DNA of 64,000 nucleotides from Gammaproteobacteria bacterium (lineage in GTDB: Bacteria > Pseudomonadota > Gammaproteobacteria > Steroidobacterales > Steroidobacteraceae). Position numbers and translations under genes: made by a program. This document shows positions 52,297-61,207 of this stretch, one piece after another (within the stretch, counting starts at the first letter, position 1; every line of letters begins with the position of its first letter). A model generated the notes under the pieces. The model saw only the letters and a list, made by a program, of their open reading frames with translations. It was not told the origin of the DNA and did no database searches. The stretch lies in NCBI GenBank assembly GCA_003164785.1, contig PLUE01000039.1:124140-188139 (forward strand), in the 5' to 3' direction.

Positions 52297-53195
52297 GGCG
52301 CCAGCTTTTCGTACAGACGAACCAGGCGACGATAGCTTTCATAGCGCCTCGCCGAGACCTGACCGGCCGTCACCGCCGCGCGCACGGCGCAGCCGGGTTC
52401 CTCCATGTGACGGCAGTCATTGAAGCGACAACCGACGCTCAGCGCATGGATTTCGACGAAGCCGCGCTCGGCGGCCCGGACCAGCGTGGCGGGCGGCGCG
52501 AAGTCGCGCACCCCGGGCGCATCGACGATCGCCGAGTCGGCGTCCAGCCGATACCAGCGGGCCGTCGTGGTGGTGTGCTTGCCTTCGTTGTCGCGGGTCA
52601 GTTCGGAGGTTTGCGCCGCGGCTTGTGGCACCAGCGCATTGACGATGGAGGATTTGCCCACGCCTGATTGTCCCACCAGCAGGGTCACGCTGCCCCGCAG
52701 CGCGGCGCGCAATTCGTCCAGCCCGGTGCCCGACCGCGCCGCAAGTTCGATGCAGTGAAGCCCGACGCGGCGATAGGCCTCGATCTCCTCGCGCACCCCC
52801 TCCAGGCCCAGGTCCGATTTATTGATGATCAGCAGGGTCGCAATATCCTTCAACTGCGCCCCGGCCCAGTAGCGGTCGACCAGATACCAGTCGGCGGCGG
52901 GTTCGGGCGCCACGACGACGGCCAGTCGATCGATGTTGGCGGCCACGGGTTCCGGCCGGCCGCGCGAGTCGATGCGCTCGATGAGATTGCGGCGCGGCTC
53001 GATCGATTCCACCGACGCACCGTCGTTCGTCGGCTGATATTTCCAGCTGACGCGGTCGCCGCACACGATTCTCTGCTTCCTGCCCTTGAGGGAGCAACGC
53101 ACCGTGCTGCCCGCCGGTGCATCCGAGTTCGCCTGTACCAGAACGCCGCGGCCGTAGCTCGCGAGGACGACGCCGCTCCCGCTCGTGTCTTTCAA
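52293..53195 (-). CDS. rsgA: Ribosome small subunit-dependent GTPase RsgA
   Basis: Circularly permuted GTPase of 300 residues that checks 30S maturation. An N-terminal OB fold (residues 1-70) is followed by a G domain with motifs in permuted order (INKSDLG, then [14 protein letters not shown], then DAPGVRDF) and a C-terminal zinc domain with [16 protein letters not shown]. It diverges from orn over 26 bases, as in many gammaproteobacteria. Confidence 0.96.
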   Translation of the reverse strand: MKDTSGSGVVLASYGRGVLVQANSDAPAGSTVRCSLKGRKQRIVCGDRVSWKYQPTNDGASVESIEPRRNLIERIDSRGRPEPVAANIDRLAVVVAPEPAADWYLVDRYWAGAQLKDIATLLIINKSDLGLEGVREEIEAYRRVGLHCIELAARSGTGLDELRAALRGSVTLLVGQSGVGKSSIVNALVPQAAAQTSELTRDNEGKHTTTTARWYRLDADSAIVDAPGVRDFAPPATLVRAAERGFVEIHALSVGCRFNDCRHMEEPGCAVRAAVTAGQVSARRYESYRRLVRLYEKLAP

Positions 53196-53221
53196 TTCCT
53201 ACGCTCTGCTACCATTGGAGG

Positions 53222-53767
53222 ATGAAATCATCTGAAAATCTCATTTGGATCGACCTTGAAATGACCGGGCTGAAGCCGGAGTCCGATCTCATCATTGAAA
53301 TCGCCACGATCGTAACCGACAAACACCTCAACGTGCTTGCCGAAGGCCCCGTGATCGCCATTCGCCAAAGCGAGGCGGTGCTCGGGGCCATGGATGATTG
53401 GAACCGCAAGCAGCATGGCGGCTCCGGGTTGAGCGCGCGCGTCCTGGCCAGCGCGATCGACGCGGCCGCCGCGGAGCAGGCGACGCTTGCGTTCCTGGAA
53501 ACCTGGGTGGAGGCCGGGCGCTCGCCCATGTGTGGCAACAGCATCTGTCAGGACCGCCGCTTCATGGCGCGGCTGATGCCCAAGCTGGAAGCCTTCTTCC
53601 ATTATCGGAACCTAGACGTGAGCACCCTCAAGGAGCTGGCGCAGCGTTGGGCGCCCCAGGTCGCGCAGGCATTCCACAAATCGTCCAGTCACCTGGCGCT
53701 CGATGACGTGCGGGAATCGATTCGCGAACTGCAGTATTATCGCGAGCGATTCATCCAGCCGTTCTAA
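53222..53767 (+). CDS. orn: Oligoribonuclease
   Basis: DEDDh exonuclease of 181 residues that degrades di- and oligoribonucleotides, including pGpG from c-di-GMP breakdown. Active-site segments are [24 protein letters not shown] and the C-terminal [19 protein letters not shown]. It is functionally linked to the EAL protein at 14684, since EAL enzymes release pGpG. GAGGATG covers the start ATG at 53222. Confidence 0.96.
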   Translation: MKSSENLIWIDLEMTGLKPESDLIIEIATIVTDKHLNVLAEGPVIAIRQSEAVLGAMDDWNRKQHGGSGLSARVLASAIDAAAAEQATLAFLETWVEAGRSPMCGNSICQDRRFMARLMPKLEAFFHYRNLDVSTLKELAQRWAPQVAQAFHKSSSHLALDDVRESIRELQYYRERFIQPF

Positions 53768-53818
53768 AGTTCGCACGGGGTTGAGGCCGCCATGGTGACG
53801 CGGCAACGGCGGCCCGCA

Positions 53819-56182
53819 TCAGGCGACGGCGTCGCCCGCGAGGAACATCCAGGTCTCTACCACCGTGTCCGGATTCAGGGAAATGCTGTCGATTCCTTGT
53901 TCCACCAGCCAGCGGGCGAGTTCGGGATGGTCGGAGGGCCCCTGGCCGCAGATGCCGATGTACTTCCCCTGCGACTTGCAGGCCTTGATCGCCATCGACA
54001 TCAGCGCCTTGACCGCATCGTCACGTTCGTCGAACAGCTTGGCAATGATGCCGGAATCACGGTCCAAACCGAGCGCCAATTGCGTCATGTCGTTCGATCC
54101 GATCGACATGCCATCGAAGAACTCGAGGTATCGGTCCGCCAACAGGGCATTGGTGGGCAGTTCGCACATCATGATGTGCTTGAGACCGTTGTCGCCCCGC
54201 TTCAAGCCGTTGGCGGCCAGCAGCTCGGTGACGATTTTCGCCTCGGTGAGCGTTCGCACGAACGGCACCATGACCTGGACGTTGGTCAATCCCATGTCGT
54301 CGCGGACGCGTTTGAGCGCCTGGCACTCGAGTTCGAAGCAGGGCCGGAACACCTTGTCGATGTAGCGCGACGCGCCGCGGAATCCGAGCATGGGATTCTC
54401 CTCGTGCGGCTCGTAGTTCTTGCCCCCGATCAGATTCGCGTATTCGTTCGATTTGAAATCGGACAGACGGACGATGACGGGTTCGGGCGCAAACGCGGCG
54501 GCGATCTGCGCGATGCCCTCGGTGAGCTTGTCGACGTAGAAGCTCACCGGATCGGCGTAGCCGGCGATTTGCTTGGTGATGGTTTCCTTGAGCTCGGGGC
54601 TCTGCTTGTCGAACTCCAGCAGGGCCCGCGGGTGCACGCCGATCATCCGGTTGATGATGAATTCGAGGCGTGCGAGCCCGACGCCCTTGTGCGGGATGCC
54701 GGCGAAATCGAAAGCTCGATCGGGATTGCCGACGTTCATCATGATCTTCACGGGAATCGGCGGCAGCGAATCCAATTCGATGTTGCGCTCGTCGAATTCC
54801 AGCATGCCGTCGTACACGTAGCCGGTGTCGCCCTCGGCGCAGGATACGGTGACGGCCTGGTTTTCCTTGATGACCGTGGTTGCGTCGCCGCAGCCCACGA
54901 CGGCGGGAATGCCAAGTTCGCGCGCGATGATGGCGGCGTGGCAGGTTCGCCCGCCACGGTTGGTGACGATGGCGGAGGCGCGCTTCATCACGGGCTCCCA
55001 ATCGGGATCCGTCATGTCGGCGACCAGGACGTCGCCCGCCCGCACGCGCGACATCTCCTTGACATCCTTGATGATGCGCGCGGGGCCGGCGCCAATCTTC
55101 TGACCGATGCTGCGGCCGGTGATGACGGGTGTGGAGCGCGCCTTCAAGGTGAAGCGCTGGATGGTCCGACCCGCGCGGCTTTGCACGGTCTCGGGACGTG
55201 CCTGGAGAATATATATCTTGCCGGTGTCGCCGTCCTTGCCCCACTCGATATCCATCGGCGTGCCGTAATGCTGCTCGATGATGAGCGCCTGACTGGCCAG
55301 GCTCACGATGTCCGCTTCGTCGAGCGAAAAGCGGTCTCTATCGGCCGGCGCCACGTCGACGGTGCGCACGCGCTCCTTCGAGCCGGGCTCGGCATACACC
55401 ATTTTGATCGCCTTGCCGCCCAGGTTCTTGCGCAGCACCGCGCGCTTGCCGGCGCGCAGCGCCGGCTTGTAGACATAGAACTCGTCGGGATTGACCGCGC
55501 CCTGCACGACGGTCTCGCCGAGTCCGTACGCGGACGTGATGAACACCACGTCGCGAAAACCGGAATCGGTGTCGAGCGTGAACATCACTCCGGCGGCGCC
55601 CAAATCGCTGCGGACCATGTGTTGCACCCCGACCGACAGGGCGACGGCGTTATGATCGAAATTGCTGTGCACGCGGTAGGCGATCGCGCGGTCGTTGAAC
55701 AGCGAGGCATAGACCTCGTGCATGGACGACAGCAGGTGCTGCGCGCCGCGCACGTTGAGGAACGTTTCCTGCTGGCCGGCGAAGGATGCCTCGGGCAGAT
55801 CCTCCGCGGTCGCCGATGAGCGCACCGCGACCGCGAACTCGGGGCCCTGACCCATCCTGCGCCACGACTCGAGCACTTCCTCGTTGAGCCGGGCGGGAAA
55901 CGGCGTCTCCATCATCCAGCCGCGGATCTCCTTGCCGACCACGGCGAGTCTTTCGACGTCGTCCACATCGAGCGTGGCGAGGGTCGCGCGGATCCGCTCG
56001 GCGAGACCGCCCTGCGCGAGAAAATCGCGATAGGCATGCGACGTGGTCGCAAATCCGCCCGGCACGGAAACGCCAAGATCCGCAAGTCCCGATATCATTT
56101 CGCCGATCGATGCGTTCTTGCCTCCGACCAGCTCCACGTCCTTGTTCTTCAATTTCTCAAACGGGATGATGTACGGCTTCAT
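53819..56182 (-). CDS. ppsA: Phosphoenolpyruvate synthase
   Basis: Makes PEP from pyruvate, ATP and water in gluconeogenesis; 787 residues. The N-terminal ATP-grasp domain starts [20 protein letters not shown]. The phosphohistidine swivel domain has [19 protein letters not shown], and the C-terminal PEP barrel has [17 protein letters not shown] and [20 protein letters not shown]. It diverges from ppsR, whose product controls it. Confidence 0.97.
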   Translation of the reverse strand: MKPYIIPFEKLKNKDVELVGGKNASIGEMISGLADLGVSVPGGFATTSHAYRDFLAQGGLAERIRATLATLDVDDVERLAVVGKEIRGWMMETPFPARLNEEVLESWRRMGQGPEFAVAVRSSATAEDLPEASFAGQQETFLNVRGAQHLLSSMHEVYASLFNDRAIAYRVHSNFDHNAVALSVGVQHMVRSDLGAAGVMFTLDTDSGFRDVVFITSAYGLGETVVQGAVNPDEFYVYKPALRAGKRAVLRKNLGGKAIKMVYAEPGSKERVRTVDVAPADRDRFSLDEADIVSLASQALIIEQHYGTPMDIEWGKDGDTGKIYILQARPETVQSRAGRTIQRFTLKARSTPVITGRSIGQKIGAGPARIIKDVKEMSRVRAGDVLVADMTDPDWEPVMKRASAIVTNRGGRTCHAAIIARELGIPAVVGCGDATTVIKENQAVTVSCAEGDTGYVYDGMLEFDERNIELDSLPPIPVKIMMNVGNPDRAFDFAGIPHKGVGLARLEFIINRMIGVHPRALLEFDKQSPELKETITKQIAGYADPVSFYVDKLTEGIAQIAAAFAPEPVIVRLSDFKSNEYANLIGGKNYEPHEENPMLGFRGASRYIDKVFRPCFELECQALKRVRDDMGLTNVQVMVPFVRTLTEAKIVTELLAANGLKRGDNGLKHIMMCELPTNALLADRYLEFFDGMSIGSNDMTQLALGLDRDSGIIAKLFDERDDAVKALMSMAIKACKSQGKYIGICGQGPSDHPELARWLVEQGIDSISLNPDTVVETWMFLAGDAVA

Positions 56183-56209
56183 ATCTGTCTGCTTGTCCGG
56201 CGGTGGGTT

Positions 56210-56222
56210 AAGTGAAACACTT
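56210..56222. promoter_or_regulatory. Palindrome resembling a Cra/FruR site between ppsA and ppsR
   Basis: AAGTG-AAA-CACTT is a perfect inverted repeat in the divergent gap. The stretch AGTGAAACACTTCA (56211-56224) agrees with the E. coli Cra consensus RSTGAAWCSNTHHW at all but one position. In E. coli Cra activates ppsA. Whether this organism has Cra is not visible here. Confidence 0.45.
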
Positions 56223-56253
56223 CAGCGGCGATGCGCCGACAAATGAGGGTACC

Positions 56254-57078
56254 GTGATTAAACGAACCGTGTTCTTTGTGTCAGACCAAACGGGTATCAC
56301 TGCTGAAACGATGGGTCACAGCCTTATGACGCAGTTCGACGGTATTGAGTTTCGTCAGGTGACTGTGCCATTTATCTCCACCGTTGACAAGGCAATCGAG
56401 GCGGTCCGCAAGATCGATCTGATCGGCAAGCAGGAGGGCATCAGACCCATCGTGTTCAGCACCTTGGTGCAGGAGGACGTGCGCAATGTGGTACGGGGCA
56501 GCAGCGGCTTTTTCCTGGATTTTTTCGACCCGTTCCTATCACCGCTGGAAAATGAACTCAAGACACAATCGTCTCATTTGACCAGCCGAACGCACCGCAT
56601 GGCGGATACCCACGCCTACGCAATGCGCATCGATGCCACCAATTTTGCGCTTGCCAACGATGACGGTTCCGTGGTGCGCGATTACGAGCGTGCGGATGTC
56701 ATCCTGGTCGGCGTGTCGCGTTCCGGAAAGACGCCGACCTGTCTTTACCTCGCAATGCAGTACGGGATTTTCGCGGCCAATTATCCCTTGACGGAGGATG
56801 ATTTGGAATCCAGAAAGCTGCCGGCCGCGCTCGATCCATTTCCGCGCAAGCTCTTCGGATTGACCATCAAACCCGATCGTTTGCAACAGATACGCAACGA
56901 GCGGCGTCCGGACAGCCGTTATTCGTCGGCGCGCCAGGTCGCGTTCGAAGTGCGAGCCGCGGAATCGCTGTTCGAGCGCAATGGCATTCCCGTCATCGAC
57001 GCGACGGAAACGTCCATCGAGGAAATCTCGAGCCGCATTCTCGACCGCACGGGCATCGAGAGACGGCTGAGACCCTGA
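56254..57078 (+). CDS. ppsR: PEP synthetase regulatory protein (bifunctional kinase/pyrophosphorylase)
   Basis: DUF299-family enzyme of 274 residues that inactivates PpsA by ADP-dependent threonine phosphorylation and reactivates it by phosphorolysis. The P-loop is VGVSRSGKTPTCLYLA. The N-terminus is VFFVSDQTGITAETMG, where most relatives have SDGTGITAE; the Gly-to-Gln change is notable. The GTG at 56254 follows GAGGG and gives the usual N-terminus; the GTG at 56212 would lie inside the palindrome. Confidence 0.93.
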   Translation: MIKRTVFFVSDQTGITAETMGHSLMTQFDGIEFRQVTVPFISTVDKAIEAVRKIDLIGKQEGIRPIVFSTLVQEDVRNVVRGSSGFFLDFFDPFLSPLENELKTQSSHLTSRTHRMADTHAYAMRIDATNFALANDDGSVVRDYERADVILVGVSRSGKTPTCLYLAMQYGIFAANYPLTEDDLESRKLPAALDPFPRKLFGLTIKPDRLQQIRNERRPDSRYSSARQVAFEVRAAESLFERNGIPVIDATETSIEEISSRILDRTGIERRLRP

Positions 57079-57108
57079 CAAGGTCGGCGTGCATGGTATA
57101 GTCGAATC

Positions 57109-57555
57109 ATGATCGCGGACCAGTGGTGCGAAACAACTTGGCGGGCCCAGCCCGGCAGCTTCGTCAGTCTCATGACACTGTACGAGAGCAACTTCGTGCG
57201 TCTGCTCTGGCTGGTGCGCGATCTGCGCGCGATCACCAAGTGCACGGTATCCAAGGTCGATTCGGACTGTGACCTGTATCTCACGCCGCTCGAATTGTCG
57301 CGCTATACGAGCGTGTTCCGCCTGACCTACGAGTTTGGAGCCGAAACCTTGCAGATCCGTGATCCGGATCTCGAAGTGTGCGTATATCATGACGCCCGAC
57401 TTGCCGAAGTTCGCAGTTTTCGGGGATTCCGGCGCCATCCGCAACTGGCGAAGCTGCAATCGAGACTCAAGCGTGAACTGGATCAGCGCTGGACTCGCAA
57501 CATGATGTTAAATAAATGGCTGGAATATTGTGCCGAGCGGGGACATCACTTCTAG
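57109..57555 (+). CDS. DUF1249 family protein (YqiB-like)
   Basis: A 148-residue protein of the DUF1249 family, like E. coli YqiB. Segments are LMTLYESNFVRLLWLVRDLR, EFGAETLQIRDPDLEVCVYHDARLAE (only partly quoted family core) and the C-terminal KRELDQRWTRNMMLNKWLEY. The function is unknown. It starts 30 bases after ppsR on the same strand. Confidence 0.85.
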   Translation: MIADQWCETTWRAQPGSFVSLMTLYESNFVRLLWLVRDLRAITKCTVSKVDSDCDLYLTPLELSRYTSVFRLTYEFGAETLQIRDPDLEVCVYHDARLAEVRSFRGFRRHPQLAKLQSRLKRELDQRWTRNMMLNKWLEYCAERGHHF

Positions 57556-57606
57556 CGGATAGCCCCGCGTGACTGGCCCGCTCCCATTCGAGGCCGAGGC
57601 GGGACT

Positions 57607-58665
57607 TTGATCGACAAGCTGAGTTTTCTCAAGGGTGGAGCGGACGGGGGCAGCGTAAGCGCCGACGAAGAGCGCCTCATGCAGCTCTTTCAAAATCGTG
57701 CCGGACTCAAAAAAGCATACGCCGATCTGAAGGACGAGCTTCACCTGCTGCGCGATCGTCTGAAGCAGCAGGAGGGCGCCACCATCCGCGTGCAGGAGCA
57801 GCTCGACGCCCTGGGGGAGCTGCTGGCGGATCCCGCGACGGGATTCGGGGCGCTGGTGTTCTTCCAGCTGCGCGGCCTGTGGAAAACCTGTCATCAGCAG
57901 TTGTCGGGATTCGCCGCCGACCTCACGCGCACCCAGGAGATGCGCGAGACCACCAAATACGATGCGGAATGCGCGGCCGTGAGGAGCGCGCGTCTGGCCG
58001 ACGTCGATGAGCGGTTGCGGTCGGCCTCGGAAAAAGCCGAACTGCAGCGCCGCCAAATTTCCGGCGCCGCCGCTGAATTGCAGCGCCTGACCGCATTTTG
58101 GCATTACTTCGAACGTCGCCGCCGTCAGAAAGATCTCGAGCCGCTGCGTCAGGCCATGACGCTGGCGGACGCGGCGGTGGGCGAGCTGCTGGCCGAACGC
58201 GGCGTCATCAGCGACGAAGCGCCGGCGGATTTTCCGGGCATTTCGCTGAATGCCCGCCGCAACATCAACCTCGCCATCATCAGCTACGCCGAGCTGCTGT
58301 GCGAGAGCGTCGAGGGATTCGGGCTGGCCGCGAAGGCCAAGGAAGCCGTCGCGAGGCGCGTGCACGAGATGACGTTCGGCAGCCGTTCGGATTGTGAAGG
58401 CTACATGCAGCGTGTGTTGAAGGCACAGGCCGCCGTGACCAACCAAAAGCAGTTGACCGCGACGTTGAAGATCAAGTTGGAGCGCCTGCGGGCGACCTGC
58501 GAGTACCGCAACTCGGCCGACACGGTGCCCACCGCGGATTCAATGGCGCCCGATGCCGGCGCGGGCCGCACCGACGGCGGGCGCGCCTCGCGCGCTCCGA
58601 CGTCGGCGGGTTGGAATGTGCTCGCCGAAGACTACTGGGACCTGTACACCCTGCTGCTGCGCTAG
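57607..58665 (+). CDS. Coiled-coil protein of unknown function
   Basis: A 352-residue soluble protein that I do not recognise. Residues 18-70 (EERLMQLFQNRAGLKKAYAD, then DELHLLRDRLKQQEGATI) and 110-170 are strongly helical and likely coiled coil. Residues 185-290 are helical. The last 50 residues are low complexity except for a conserved-looking end, LAEDYWDLYTLLLR. There is no signal peptide or membrane segment. The start is a TTG preceded by purine-rich GAGGC. It follows the DUF1249 gene by 51 bases and converges with prc with a 4-base overlap. Confidence 0.75.
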   Translation: MIDKLSFLKGGADGGSVSADEERLMQLFQNRAGLKKAYADLKDELHLLRDRLKQQEGATIRVQEQLDALGELLADPATGFGALVFFQLRGLWKTCHQQLSGFAADLTRTQEMRETTKYDAECAAVRSARLADVDERLRSASEKAELQRRQISGAAAELQRLTAFWHYFERRRRQKDLEPLRQAMTLADAAVGELLAERGVISDEAPADFPGISLNARRNINLAIISYAELLCESVEGFGLAAKAKEAVARRVHEMTFGSRSDCEGYMQRVLKAQAAVTNQKQLTATLKIKLERLRATCEYRNSADTVPTADSMAPDAGAGRTDGGRASRAPTSAGWNVLAEDYWDLYTLLLR

Positions 58666-60815
58666 TTCGGGTGCTCGTGACCGTCGGCGGTGCGGCGGGC
58701 CTGGATGGGCTTCGTCGTCGCGTGCGCCGGCAACACCGCGAGATCCGCGGCAATTTGTGAGGCCTCGTCCAGAAGGATGCCCGCCGCCGCATCATCCTTG
58801 ATCTCATCCAGCGACTTGGCAGGCTTCACGTCGTGCGACGCGCGCCAGGCATTCTCGCGCTCGAGACGGTCGCTTTCGAGCCGCTTGCGCTCCGCCTCGC
58901 GCATCTTCAGGTTGAGCGACAGGGTCTTTTGACCGCGCATGGCATCGAGCGCCACGATGTCGTCATGCAGATAGCGGAAGTCGGCGCTGTTGGCCGTGCG
59001 TTCATCGTGCAGTTTCTGCAGCGAGGAGGTGACGGGCTTCAGATCGCCCTCGACCTTGAACGGCGCGGCATCGATGTGGTCCCAGGGCAGTGCGCGATCG
59101 CGAGTGCTTTCACCCACCTCGTTGGCATCGATGAGGGAGGGGAGCATGATGTCGGGCGCGACACCACGGTCCTGGGTGCTTTCGCCGGTGATCCGGTAGT
59201 ACTTGCCGATCGTCACGTTCAGCTGGCCGAGTTCGGGCTTGCGTCCGAAAATCGTGTAATTCAGCGGGTGCGCGTTCTGCACGGTGCCTTTGCCATAGGT
59301 CTGCTGACCCACGATGAGTGCCCGGCCGTAGTCCTGGATCGCAGCCGCAAAGATCTCCGAGGCCGATGCGCTGAAGCGATCGACCAGAACGATCATCGGG
59401 CCGTTGTAGAAGATCGCCGGATCCGGGTCATCGTCCACCTCGACCCGCCCCGTCGTGTCGCGCAGCTGCACCACCGGCCCGCGGTCGATGAACAGGCCGG
59501 TCAGCGATTCGGCCTCCGGCAGATAGCCTCCGCCGTTGGCGCGCAGATCCATGATGAGCACGTCCATGCCGTCCTTGCGCAGTTCGGTGATGAGACGCTG
59601 GACGTCGCGGGTGGTGCTGCGGAAGTCCTTGGCGCCCGCGCGGCTGGCATCGTAATCCTGGTAGAAGCTCGGTACGGTGATGATCCCGACCTTGATGTCA
59701 TGACCGTTTCGCGTGACGGTGCGCATGGCCTTGTGCGAGGCCTGGGCCTCGAGTGAAACGCGATTTCGCGTAAACTCGATCACCTTTTGCGGCGAGCCGG
59801 GGGCCGCGCCCGCCGGCAACAGCTGCAAGCGGACGATCGTGCCGCCGGGGCCGCGTATCTTCTGCACGACATCGTCCAGGCGCCAGCCGATCACATCGAC
59901 CAGCTCACCGGTCTTGCCTTCGCCGACCGCGGTGATCCGATCGCTCGCCGCGAGCTGCTTGCTCACGGCGGCCGGCCCGCCGGCAATGACGTCGATCACC
60001 GTGACGTAGTCATCGGTCAGCTGCAGGGAGGCGCCGATGCCCTCGTAGCTCAGGCTCATCTGGATGTTGTATTCCTCGGAATTTCGCGCCGAGAAATAAT
60101 TCGAATGGGGATCCAAGGACAACACGAAGGCGTTCATGAATGCTTCGAACACGTCATCCGGTTTGCTCTGGTCCATGCGTTTGGCGACGTGCTCGTAACG
60201 CTTGCGCAGGATGTCGGCGGCCTCGGGCCATTGTTTGCCGGCCGTGACGAGCGACAACGCATCGTTCTTGATGCGCTTGCGCCACAGTTCGTTCATCTCC
60301 GCGGCATTGGCGGGCCACGGCTCCTTCTCGCGGTCGAAATTGAACGTTTCATCGACATCGAAATCGGGCTTCTTGTTCAGCAGGTCGATCGCATAGGCCA
60401 TCCGCTCGCGGCTGCGCTGCTGGTAACGGCGGAAGATGACGAAAGCGGGTTCGACATCGCCCGCCTTGATGGCATCGTCGAGTTCGTACCGGTACTTTTC
60501 GAATTCCGCGATGTCGCTGGCGTAGAAATAGCTTCTGCCGCCGTCGATCGCGTCGAGATAGCGATCGAGGATCAAACTCGACAGCCGATCGTCCAACGGG
60601 GCGCGCCGGTAATGTTCCCGCGCAACGATGTCGGCCACGCGGCGGGCAACGTAGTTTTCCTGATCCGTGGGTGAGAGAGCGGCGGCGGTCGCCGGGACGG
60701 CGGCCGGCGGCGTCATCGCAGCACCCAGCAAAGCCGCAAGTCCGACAGCGCCCGCACACACCGCGACGCCGGTCAGCCAGCGCGAGCGTTTGGCCCAAGG
60801 CCTATTAGTCATCAC
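58662..60815 (-). CDS. prc: Tail-specific protease Prc (CtpA family)
   Basis: Periplasmic S41 protease of 717 residues. A signal peptide or anchor (residues 12-36) is followed by a helical N-domain (SYFYASDIAEFEKYRYELDD), a PDZ domain (about 235-320) and the catalytic domain with Ser in RFSASASEIFAAAIQDYGR and Lys in GQQTYGKGTVQNA. DUF3340-type C-terminal sequence follows (PSLIDANEVGES). E. coli Prc, at 682 residues, trims penicillin-binding protein 3 and degrades MepS with NlpI. The start is GTG 60815, with AGGAG 9 bases upstream; ATG 60812 is possible. Confidence 0.94.
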   Translation of the reverse strand: MMTNRPWAKRSRWLTGVAVCAGAVGLAALLGAAMTPPAAVPATAAALSPTDQENYVARRVADIVAREHYRRAPLDDRLSSLILDRYLDAIDGGRSYFYASDIAEFEKYRYELDDAIKAGDVEPAFVIFRRYQQRSRERMAYAIDLLNKKPDFDVDETFNFDREKEPWPANAAEMNELWRKRIKNDALSLVTAGKQWPEAADILRKRYEHVAKRMDQSKPDDVFEAFMNAFVLSLDPHSNYFSARNSEEYNIQMSLSYEGIGASLQLTDDYVTVIDVIAGGPAAVSKQLAASDRITAVGEGKTGELVDVIGWRLDDVVQKIRGPGGTIVRLQLLPAGAAPGSPQKVIEFTRNRVSLEAQASHKAMRTVTRNGHDIKVGIITVPSFYQDYDASRAGAKDFRSTTRDVQRLITELRKDGMDVLIMDLRANGGGYLPEAESLTGLFIDRGPVVQLRDTTGRVEVDDDPDPAIFYNGPMIVLVDRFSASASEIFAAAIQDYGRALIVGQQTYGKGTVQNAHPLNYTIFGRKPELGQLNVTIGKYYRITGESTQDRGVAPDIMLPSLIDANEVGESTRDRALPWDHIDAAPFKVEGDLKPVTSSLQKLHDERTANSADFRYLHDDIVALDAMRGQKTLSLNLKMREAERKRLESDRLERENAWRASHDVKPAKSLDEIKDDAAAGILLDEASQIAADLAVLPAHATTKPIQARRTADGHEHPN

Positions 60816-60900
60816 CGTACCCGTTCTCCTGTAAACTCGAACACTTCACCTTTCAAGGCGCCGCAATGCCATTAGCCCAAGTGTATATGAGCCTGAGGAT

Positions 60901-61194
60901 ATGCGTCCGTTCACCGTTTTGATCGGCATCGTCATGGGGTCGGCCGCGTCCATCACCTTCGGCCTCGCCGCCGTCCTCATCGTCTTTTGCATATTGGCCG
61001 GCGAACACCCCGACCTGGCGCGGGAGTTTCCGCAGCTCTTCCTGAGCCTGCTGGCGTTCGGTGGTCTGACCGCGGCCAGCGCCGGGAGTTTCATCGGCCA
61101 GGCCAAGGGGCGGTCATGGCGCCCGTGGGCGCACCTCGCGACGGTGGCGTGCCTCGCCGCCGTGGTCTTCATGTATTGGCCGCGTCGTAGCTGA
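60901..61194 (+). CDS. Small three-helix membrane protein
   Basis: A 97-residue hydrophobic protein with membrane segments at about residues 5-33, 45-65 and 74-92. The loops are short and the C-terminus (WPRRS) is basic. I recognise no family. GAGG lies 2 bases before the ATG, which is unusually close. It diverges from prc and is followed 13 bases later by the M28 peptidase gene, probably in one transcript. Confidence 0.65.
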   Translation: MRPFTVLIGIVMGSAASITFGLAAVLIVFCILAGEHPDLAREFPQLFLSLLAFGGLTAASAGSFIGQAKGRSWRPWAHLATVACLAAVVFMYWPRRS

Positions 61195-61207
61195 GGGCTC
61201 TGTAATC

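Noticed and set aside
53792..55819. A 675-codon open frame opposite ppsA
   Set aside because: Same reason: ppsA is unmistakable on the minus strand, and the antisense product is low-complexity His/Arg/Val-rich sequence.
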